From NCBI GenBank assembly GCA_016927095.1, contig JAFGNI010000601.1:1-8228 (forward strand): a stretch of 8,228 bases of DNA, read 5' to 3'. Every line of letters starts with the position of its first letter. Positions within the stretch are counted from its first letter, which is position 1. The translations under genes were made by a program, and so were the position numbers. The notes below the pieces were generated by a model, which was not told the origin of the DNA, did not search any database, and saw only the letters and a program-made list of their open reading frames with translations. Below, piece by piece: positions 1 through 5,032 of this stretch. The DNA is from Anaerolineae bacterium (GTDB lineage Bacteria; Chloroflexota; Anaerolineae; B4-G1; SLSP01).

Positions 1-201
1 CTCTTCGAGCTGGACTTGACGGACCGGGTCGCCGACGGCGACGCCGTCACGCTGGATCTGGACGCGCTCCAGCTCACGACGCCCAACGGGACCTACCCCC
101 TACCGCAGCCGCCGGCCTTCGTGGCGCAGATCCAGGCCGAGGGCGGCATCGTCGCCTACGTCCAGCACTATCAGCGCTTCCCGGGGGAGACCGGTGGCTG
201 A
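1..201 (+). CDS. lysU: Homoaconitase/isopropylmalate dehydratase small subunit, C-terminal part (LysU-like)
   Basis: Partial gene, 5' end outside the window; 66 residues remain before the TGA stop. Seen: the typical tail of the aconitase swivel-domain small subunit, with a 'DLDALQLTTPNGTYPL' strand region followed by 'PPAFVAQIQAEGGIVAYVQ', like the closing PLPPF..I...GG....Y segment of LeuD/LysU proteins. Known of the family: with a large [4Fe-4S] subunit (LysT) it isomerises homocitrate to homoisocitrate in the cytoplasm. The tail alone cannot separate LysU from leucine-pathway LeuD. The call rests on the overlap with a homoisocitrate dehydrogenase-like gene and the following lysW-lysX-lysK. 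The stop lies inside the next gene, so the two are translationally coupled. The active-site part is missing from the window. Confidence 0.8.
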   Translation, partial: LFELDLTDRVADGDAVTLDLDALQLTTPNGTYPLPQPPAFVAQIQAEGGIVAYVQHYQRFPGETGG

Positions 202-1228
202 CCGCGCCCTGCAGCTCTGTGTCATCGAGGGGGACGGCATCGGGCACGAGGTGATCCCGGCAGCCTTGGAGGTGTTGTCGGCAACCGGTCTGGCCTTCGA
301 CGTGCGCGCCACTGAGGCAGGCTGGGCGTGCTTTGAGACTCACGGCACCGCGCTGCCCGCTACGACGCTAGCCGCCGCGCAAGAAGCAGATGCGATCCTC
401 TTCGGTGCGGTCTCTTCGCCTTCGCACAGGGTAGCCGGCTACAGCAGCCCCATCGTGGCGCTACGACTGGCGCTGGGGCTCTTCGCCAACCTGCGCCCGT
501 CGGTCTCGTGGCCGACACCGGCTTCGCGCCCTGACGTTGATCTGCTGATCGTGCGGGAGAACAGCGAAGGACTCTATGTGCGCCGCGAACGCCGCGATGG
601 ACAGACGGCTATCGCGGAACGGGTGATCACGCGCGACGGCTCCGCCCGCGTGGCCCGGGTCGCCTGCGAGTGGGCAATGCGGCGGCGGCGCCATGTGACC
701 ATCGTTCACAAGGCCAATGTCCTTCCCGAGACCTGTGGCCTCTTCCGGCAGACCGCTCTAGCGGTGGCAGAAGGCTATCCGGCGCTCGCCGTCGACGAGA
801 TGCTGGTGGACGCGATGGCCCTGCAGTTGGTGATGCATCCAGAGCGATTCGACGTCATCGTCACAACGAACTTGTTCGGCGACATTCTCTCGGATGAGGC
901 AGCAGGTCTGGTGGGCGGACTGGGCCTGGCGCCGTCGGCGAATGTCGGTGCCGGCCCAAGGCCGGCGCTGTTCGAGCCGGTCCACGGTTCCGCACCCGAC
1001 ATCGCGGGACAGGGCATCGCCAACCCGCTGGCTGCCTTCTTGAGCGTGGCGATGCTGCTGGATCACAGTAACGAGGCCGTGCGTGCAACAGCCGTCCGCG
1101 CTGCCGTGGCCCACGTCATCGCCCATGGCCCTCATACGCCAGATCTAGGAGGTGAGGCAACCACGACCGACGTTACGGATGCTGTTGTGGGTATGGTAGA
1201 ATTGGCATTAATGAGGGATAAGGGATAG
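194..1228 (+). CDS. hicd: Homoisocitrate dehydrogenase (beta-decarboxylating dehydrogenase family)
   Basis: NAD-dependent oxidative decarboxylation of homoisocitrate to 2-oxoadipate in AAA lysine synthesis; 344 residues, normal for the family. Seen: IEGDGIGHEVIP (11-22); NLRP with R101; IVREN.EGLY with R121 and Y128; HKANVLP with catalytic K173; a D206 metal-site candidate in VDAMALQLV; NLFGDILSDEAAGLVGGLGL (226-245) with D230 and D234; EPVHGSAPDIAG (261-272). From memory it resembles Thermus thermophilus HICDH along its whole length, including an equally long substrate loop (74-102). In that loop Thermus Arg85 corresponds to Val88 and Thermus Arg88 to Arg91. GTG at 194 is chosen because GGGGGAGA (183-190) precedes it and it overlaps lysU by 8 bp. 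The last residues, MRDKG, and the TAG stop are encoded by the following G-rich repeat. An isopropylmalate or isocitrate dehydrogenase activity remains possible. Confidence 0.85.
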   Translation: MADRALQLCVIEGDGIGHEVIPAALEVLSATGLAFDVRATEAGWACFETHGTALPATTLAAAQEADAILFGAVSSPSHRVAGYSSPIVALRLALGLFANLRPSVSWPTPASRPDVDLLIVRENSEGLYVRRERRDGQTAIAERVITRDGSARVARVACEWAMRRRRHVTIVHKANVLPETCGLFRQTALAVAEGYPALAVDEMLVDAMALQLVMHPERFDVIVTTNLFGDILSDEAAGLVGGLGLAPSANVGAGPRPALFEPVHGSAPDIAGQGIANPLAAFLSVAMLLDHSNEAVRATAVRAAVAHVIAHGPHTPDLGGEATTTDVTDAVVGMVELALMRDKG

Positions 1229-1339
1229 GGGGATAGGGGAAAAGAGATAGGGGAGGGGAGATAGGGGAGGGGAAACGATGTCTGTTCCTTATCCCTGTTC
1301 CCTGTCCCCTGTCCCCTGTCCCCTTGTCCCTTATCCCTT
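1214..1339. repeat. Family A repeat, copy 1: purine arm plus pyrimidine arm, G-quadruplex-capable inverted repeat
   Basis: Fills the hicd-lysW gap. Purine arm 1214-1273 is made of GGG-ATAA, GGG-ATA and GGGGAG-type units; pyrimidine arm 1281-1339 is made of CCCCTGT, CCCTTGT and CCCTTAT units, mostly 7 bp. The ends are a perfect inverted repeat: AGGGATAAGGG (1214-1224) and CCCTTATCCCT (1328-1338); 1287-1296 can also pair with the first arm. The + strand at 1215-1239 fits the canonical quadruplex pattern, with G-runs of 3, 3, 5 and 4 and loops of 4, 3 and 3. The pyrimidine arm gives the same pattern on the - strand, with seven C-runs between 1293 and 1337. The hicd stop TAG (1226-1228) is inside. 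No coding content is supported. Confidence 0.9.
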
Positions 1340-1347
1340 CCGTAGAC

Positions 1348-1356
1348 AAAGGAGAA
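1348..1356 (+). promoter_or_regulatory. Ribosome binding site of lysW
   Basis: AAAGGAGAA, with GGAG at 1351-1354 and 7 bases to the ATG at 1362. It decides the start: an in-frame ATG at 1278 lies inside the repeat, has no such site, and would add 28 low-complexity residues ahead of the conserved zinc-ribbon start. Confidence 0.8.
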
Positions 1357-1361
1357 CTGAC

Positions 1362-1529
1362 ATGTACGCAGAATGCCCTGAGTGTGGTGCTGACATCGAA
1401 CTGGCTGAGGATACGATCGTTCACGAGATCGTGGTCTGCCCCGATTGCGGCATGGAGCTGGAGGTGATCGAGCTGGATCCGCCGACGGTCGCAGAGGCAC
1501 CCGAAGAAGAAGAAGACTGGGGTGAGTGA
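1362..1529 (+). CDS. lysW: LysW, amino-group carrier protein for lysine biosynthesis
   Basis: A 55-residue acidic carrier protein. Its C-terminal glutamate forms an isopeptide with the alpha-amino group of AAA, protecting it and presenting intermediates to LysX, LysZ, LysY, LysJ and LysK. Seen: a zinc ribbon with C5-P-E-C8 and C26-P-D-C29, then an acidic tail (EEEE) ending in the diagnostic EDWGE with the acceptor glutamate last. Length and architecture match known LysW proteins. In some organisms the same carrier also serves ornithine/arginine synthesis, which cannot be decided here. The start is fixed by a strong binding site at 1351-1354. Stop and next start are separated by 4 bp, so lysX is coupled to it, whereas the gap before it is filled by a hairpin-forming repeat. 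Confidence 0.95.
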   Translation: MYAECPECGADIELAEDTIVHEIVVCPDCGMELEVIELDPPTVAEAPEEEEDWGE

Positions 1530-1533
1530 CCCA

Positions 1534-2397
1534 ATGTCACACGCCAATCCCAAAGTCGGCTTGCTGCTCTCGCGTGTGCGCGTGGAGGAGAAGCTGCTGA
1601 TCCAGGAGCTCGAGAGACGTGGCGTCGACTACGATACCATCGACGATCGCACGACGATCTTCGATATCCAGGCCAATGGATGGCAGGCGTATGATGTGAT
1701 TGTGGAGCGGTGCATCAGCCACTCCCGCGCGCTCTACGCGCTGCTGCTCTTCCGCGACTGGGGTGTGCCCACGGTCAACACCTACGAGGTCGCGGAGAAC
1801 TGCGGCAACAAGCTGTTGACCACCAGTGCGCTGGTCCGCGCCGGATTGCCGACGCCGGTGACAAAGGTGGCCTTCACGCCGGAGTCCGCGCTGGTGGCGA
1901 TTGAGGAGATGGGCTATCCGGTCGTGCTCAAACCGGGGGTCGGCTCGTGGGGGCGCCTGCTCTCCAAGATCAACGACCGCGAAGCCGCGGAGACTGTGCT
2001 CGAGCACAAGCAGGTCCTCGGTTCCTATCACCACTCCATCTACTACATCCAGGAATACGTCAACAAACCGGGACGCGACATCCGGGCCTTCGTGGTCGGC
2101 GATGAGACTATCTGCGCCATCTACCGTGACTCCGAGCACTGGATCACCAATACCGCGCGGGGCGGGCAAGCCAGCAACTGCCCTGTGACGCCGGAACTGA
2201 ACGAACTGTGCGTGGCCGGCGCCAAGGCCGTCGGTGGCGGGGTGGTCGCACTGGATATCTTTGAGGATCTTAGCCGTGGCTTGCTTATCAACGAAATCAA
2301 CTATACCATGGAGTTCCGCAACAGCATCGATACAACTGGCGTGAACATCCCGGCAAAGGTGGTTGACTACGTGCTAGATGTGGCGCGCCGCGGATAG
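1534..2397 (+). CDS. lysX: LysX, alpha-aminoadipate-LysW ligase (ATP-grasp)
   Basis: ATP-dependent ligation of the AAA amino group to the C-terminal glutamate of LysW; 287 residues, usual for LysX/RimK-like ATP-grasp enzymes. Seen: an N-terminal Rossmann-like part ([16 protein letters not shown], about 7-22); NCGNKLLT with K93; [13 protein letters not shown] (129-141) with ATP-binding K133 and a Gly-rich loop; IQEYV (172-176); [10 protein letters not shown] (180-189); [12 protein letters not shown] (205-216); metal ligands D241 in ALDIFED and E254/N256 in [16 protein letters not shown] 1534 is chosen because GGGGTGAG at 1519-1526 lies 7 bases ahead; an in-frame GTG at 1522 would add four residues and overlap lysW. 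The homologue ArgX uses glutamate on the same carrier, and specificity is not readable with certainty. The hicd/lysU context favours AAA. Confidence 0.93.
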   Translation: MSHANPKVGLLLSRVRVEEKLLIQELERRGVDYDTIDDRTTIFDIQANGWQAYDVIVERCISHSRALYALLLFRDWGVPTVNTYEVAENCGNKLLTTSALVRAGLPTPVTKVAFTPESALVAIEEMGYPVVLKPGVGSWGRLLSKINDREAAETVLEHKQVLGSYHHSIYYIQEYVNKPGRDIRAFVVGDETICAIYRDSEHWITNTARGGQASNCPVTPELNELCVAGAKAVGGGVVALDIFEDLSRGLLINEINYTMEFRNSIDTTGVNIPAKVVDYVLDVARRG

Positions 2398-2403
2398 CAC
2401 AAT

Positions 2404-3456
2404 GTGACGACGCTTGACTACGAAGCTGCTGACGCCCTGCTGACCGGTCTGGTTGAGCGCTACAGCCCCTCAACGCATGAGCGGTCGGCAGTGGCGTACC
2501 TTGTGCAGCAGATGGCCGAACTGGGGCTCCAGTCGGAGATCGATGGCGCCGGCAACGCCGTCGGTATCATAGGCCAGGGGGAGCGCACCATCCTGCTGCT
2601 GGGCCACATCGACACGGTGGCGGGCTTCATTCCGGTGCAGCGCAACGGCGACTGCTTGTACGGTCGGGGCACCGTTGACGCGAAGGGGCCACTGGCGACC
2701 TTCGTAGCCGCCGCGGCGTCGGTCGGGCCCCAGCCCGACAAGCGCATCGTCGTCGTGGGCGCCGTCGAAGAGGAGTCCGCGACCTCGAAAGGGGCGCGCT
2801 ACCTGCTGGACCGGCTCTCGCCCGAGGCGGTCGTCATCGGGGAGCCCAGCCAATGGGACTGCGTGACGGTCGGGTACAAGGGGCGGCTTCTCGTGGATTA
2901 CCGCCTTCAACGCGAGATCGGCCACACCGCAGGCCCTGAGATCAGCGTCTGCGAGGAGGCCTTTGCCTTCTGGGAGAAGGTGCAGGCCTACGCCACGATC
3001 TACAACGACGGGAAGCGCCGCATGTTCGACCGGCTTAGCCCCTCCCTGCGGCGCATGCACTCGGAGGCCGGTGGCTTTGTCGAGACCGCAGAGATGCTGC
3101 TGGGCTTCCGCCTGCCCCCTGACATCGATATCGATGCGCTCCAAGCGAAACTCACCGCGCTGGGCGGAGCAGCTGACGTTCAATTCCGCGGTCGTGAGCA
3201 GGCCTACCACGCAGCGAAGTCCACCCACCTGGCGCGGGCCTTTGTCAGAGCCATCGATGCGGAGGGAGGCCGGATCCAGTTCAAGCTGAAGAGCGGCACC
3301 TCGGACATGAATGTCGTAGCGCCGGTATGGCAATGTCCGATCCTGGCATACGGCCCCGGAGACTCGGCACTCGACCACACGCCCCACGAGCACGTCAACC
3401 TGGGCGAGTACCACCGGGCAATCGCGGTCCTGGCGCGCGTGCTGGAGACTGTGTGA
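2404..3456 (+). CDS. lysK: LysK, LysW-gamma-lysine hydrolase (M20 peptidase family)
   Basis: Last pathway step: hydrolyses LysW-gamma-lysine to lysine and free LysW, using a dinuclear metal centre; 350 residues, near the family norm. Seen, in order: LLLGHIDTV with metal ligand H68 and catalytic D70; GRGTVDAKGP with bridging D92; VEEES with catalytic/metal glutamates E122-E123; GEPSQW with E147; the lid/dimerisation domain from about 158, with H174 in IGHTAGP and RRMHSEAGGFVETAEMLLGFRLP; LKSGTSDMNVV (295-305); and C-terminal DHTPHEHV, with H325 as the last metal ligand by alignment with DapE/ArgE. GTG 2404 follows the lysX stop by 6 bp; the ATG at 2402 runs straight into TGA. No strong ribosome binding site is seen, so coupling to lysX is likely. 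It could also act on LysW-ornithine. Confidence 0.9.
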   Translation: MTTLDYEAADALLTGLVERYSPSTHERSAVAYLVQQMAELGLQSEIDGAGNAVGIIGQGERTILLLGHIDTVAGFIPVQRNGDCLYGRGTVDAKGPLATFVAAAASVGPQPDKRIVVVGAVEEESATSKGARYLLDRLSPEAVVIGEPSQWDCVTVGYKGRLLVDYRLQREIGHTAGPEISVCEEAFAFWEKVQAYATIYNDGKRRMFDRLSPSLRRMHSEAGGFVETAEMLLGFRLPPDIDIDALQAKLTALGGAADVQFRGREQAYHAAKSTHLARAFVRAIDAEGGRIQFKLKSGTSDMNVVAPVWQCPILAYGPGDSALDHTPHEHVNLGEYHRAIAVLARVLETV

Positions 3457-3460
3457 GTTT

Positions 3461-3500
3461 GAACGTTTCAACGTTCGAACGTTCCAACGTTGAAACGTCG
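3461..3500. repeat. Family B repeat, copy 1: 8-bp-period CGTTNNNA palindromic array
   Basis: Starts 4 bp after the lysK stop and ends just before the next gene's ribosome binding site. In CGTT phase the units are CGTTTCAA (3464), CGTTCGAA (3472), CGTTCCAA (3480) and CGTTGAAA (3488), with a decayed unit at 3496. The core AACGTTCGAACGTT (3470-3483) is a perfect palindrome. ACGTTTCAACGTT (3463-3475) and AACGTTGAAACGT (3486-3498) form a 13-bp perfect inverted repeat around a 10-base loop. It is not followed by a T-run, so a standard intrinsic terminator is not supported. Confidence 0.85.
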
Positions 3501-3513
3501 TAGAGGAGCAACT

Positions 3514-4902
3514 ATGTCTAGTGACCATTACGACGTCATCATCGTGGGGGCGGGCCCGGCGGGCATCTTCGCCGCGCTGGAGCTGAGCAAGACCGCCGGC
3601 CTGAAGATCGCTATCTTGGACAAAGGGCGCGACATCGACAACCGGCATTGTCCTATCCGGGAGGGCAGCCCGGAGTGCCGGCATTGCAAGCCGTGCGCCA
3701 TCCTCGACGGCTGGGGCGGCGCGGGCGCCTTCTCCGATGGGAAGCTGACGCTGTCTCCGGATGTGGGCGGTCACCTGGCCGAGATCCTGGGCGAGGGGCG
3801 AGCTGTCGAGCTCATCGCGGAGGTGGATGGGATCTACCGGAGCTACGGTGCGCCGGAGACCGTCCACGGCACCTTCACCGACGAGATTGAGCTGTTGGCC
3901 AAACGTGCATCGCTGGCCAGCCTCCAGTTCGTCTCTGTGCCGATTCGCCATATGGGGACGGAGCGGTGTGTCAGCATTATGCGCGGGATGCGCGATGCGC
4001 TGATCGAACGCGGTGTCGAGATCAAGATGCGGACGCCGGTGCAGGAGATCCTGACGGAGAACGGTGCCGTGACGGGGGTGAAAACAGAAGCGGGAGCGGT
4101 GATCGAAGCCGAAACCGTGATTGTCGCTCCGGGGCGCGAGGGCGCCAGTTGGCTGGAGGAGACGGCCAAGACCTTGGGGCTGTCGCTGGCGCGCAACCCT
4201 GTGGATCTCGGGGTGCGGGTGGAGCTGCCGGCTGCGGTGATGGCACCCATCACTGACCTCGTCTACGAGTCGAAGTTCATCTATTACTCCAAGGCCTTTG
4301 ACGACAAGATCCGCACCTTCTGTATGTGTCCCTACGGCGAGGTCAGCACCGAGTTCGCCGGTGACGTGATGACGGTCAACGGTCACTCCTATGCCGGTCA
4401 TAGAACGAAGAACACCAACTTCGCTTTGCTGGTCAGCAAGAACTTCACGGAGCCCTTTGACGATCCCATCACCTACGGCAAGAGCATCGCGCGGCTGGCG
4501 AATCTCCTCAGCGGCGGGATTATGGTCCAGCGCCTGGGCGATCTGGAATCCGGCAGGCGCTCGACACACGAGCGTATGACGCGCTCGGTCGTCACGCCCA
4601 CGCTGCCCAGCGCGACGCCGGGCGATCTCAACCTGGTGCTGCCCTACCGGTACGTTGTCGACATCCTGGAAATGCTCCACGCCTTGGATGAGATCGCGCC
4701 CGGCGTGGCGTCACGCCACACCCTGCTCTACGGTGTGGAGGTGAAGTTCTATTCCAACCGGCTGGAGCTGTCGCGCGAGCTGGAGACCGAGGTCGAGAAC
4801 CTCTTCGCATGCGGCGATGGCGCCGGCGTCACACGGGGTCTAATCCAAGCTTCCGCCTCCGGCATCGTCGCCGCGCAAGCGATACGCAAGCAGCAGGGAT
4901 AA
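3514..4902 (+). CDS. FAD-dependent dehydrogenase, COG2509-like, with four-cysteine cluster
   Basis: A 462-residue flavoprotein oxidoreductase whose substrate I cannot name. Seen: an N-terminal dinucleotide-binding fold YDVIIVGAGPAGIFAALEL (6-24) with the GxGxxG glycines at 12, 14 and 17; an acidic end of the second strand, ILDKGRDI (34-41); cysteines C46, C55, C58 and C61 (CX8CX2CX2C) just before GWGGAGAFSDGKLTLS (66-81); VIVAPGREG, the second FAD strand; and a C-terminal FAD-contacting LFACGDGAGVTRGLIQASASGIVAA. This layout is that of the uncharacterised FAD-dependent dehydrogenases of COG2509. The cysteines could hold zinc or an iron-sulfur cluster, which is inference. ATG 3514 is chosen for GAGGAG at 3503-3508; an upstream in-frame TTG at 3490 lies in the repeat. 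The TAA stop is supplied by the following G-rich repeat. It may be cotranscribed with lysK, 57 bp upstream, but a lysine role is unproven. Confidence 0.85.
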   Translation: MSSDHYDVIIVGAGPAGIFAALELSKTAGLKIAILDKGRDIDNRHCPIREGSPECRHCKPCAILDGWGGAGAFSDGKLTLSPDVGGHLAEILGEGRAVELIAEVDGIYRSYGAPETVHGTFTDEIELLAKRASLASLQFVSVPIRHMGTERCVSIMRGMRDALIERGVEIKMRTPVQEILTENGAVTGVKTEAGAVIEAETVIVAPGREGASWLEETAKTLGLSLARNPVDLGVRVELPAAVMAPITDLVYESKFIYYSKAFDDKIRTFCMCPYGEVSTEFAGDVMTVNGHSYAGHRTKNTNFALLVSKNFTEPFDDPITYGKSIARLANLLSGGIMVQRLGDLESGRRSTHERMTRSVVTPTLPSATPGDLNLVLPYRYVVDILEMLHALDEIAPGVASRHTLLYGVEVKFYSNRLELSRELETEVENLFACGDGAGVTRGLIQASASGIVAAQAIRKQQG

Positions 4903-5010
4903 GGGAAACGGGATAAGGGATAAGGACAGAAAATGGTATGTACTCCCTACTCGCTATCCCCTGTCCCTTCTCCCTTCTCCCTTCTCCCTTCTCCCTTGTC
5001 CCTTGTCCCC
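4895..5010. repeat. Family A repeat, copy 2: G-rich arm then 7-bp C-rich tandem, G-quadruplex-capable
   Basis: Fills most of the gap between the FAD enzyme and the coiled-coil gene. Purine arm 4895-4929: GGG runs at 4896, 4903, 4910 and 4917 with loops ATAA, AAAC and ATAA, a canonical quadruplex pattern; the TAA stop of the upstream gene (4900-4902) is inside it. Pyrimidine arm about 4957-5010: exact 7-bp tandem CCCTTCT x4 (from 4965) then CCCTTGT x2 (to 5006), giving quadruplex potential on the - strand. In RNA, GGGAUAAGGGA (4910-4920) can pair with UCCCUUGUCCC (4992-5002) through ten Watson-Crick pairs and one G-U. The link 4930-4956 is not repetitive. Confidence 0.88.
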
Positions 5011-5032
5011 TACTCTCACAAGAGGTGAGCCA

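Noticed and set aside
1278..1361. Upstream in-frame ATG extending lysW by 28 residues
   Set aside because: It is inside the pyrimidine repeat, encodes low-complexity Ser/Pro/Cys sequence, and lacks the ribosome binding site that precedes ATG 1362.
1132..1553. Two overlapping - strand frames of about 120 residues with Gly/Asp/Arg and Pro/Ser repeats
   Set aside because: The periodic peptide comes from the 7-bp repeat units and the frames overlap hicd, lysW and the start of lysX.
3463..3498. Rho-independent terminator
   Set aside because: There is a stem, but it is AT/GC mixed, has a 10-base self-complementary loop and is not followed by a T-run; the ribosome binding site of the next gene follows directly.
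3461..3500. CRISPR-like array
   Set aside because: Units are 8 bp and contiguous, with no spacers and no cas gene nearby.
3490..3513. TTG extension of the FAD enzyme
   Set aside because: It lies within the octamer repeat and would span the ribosome binding site of the ATG at 3514.
2470..4680. 736-residue open frame on the - strand
   Set aside because: It lies antisense to lysK and the FAD enzyme, both with clear family motifs. It crosses the octamer repeat, giving repeat-derived peptide, and its composition is that of a GC-rich codon shadow.
5003..5032. TTG extension of the coiled-coil protein
   Set aside because: It lies in the C-rich tandem and covers the ribosome binding site of ATG 5033.
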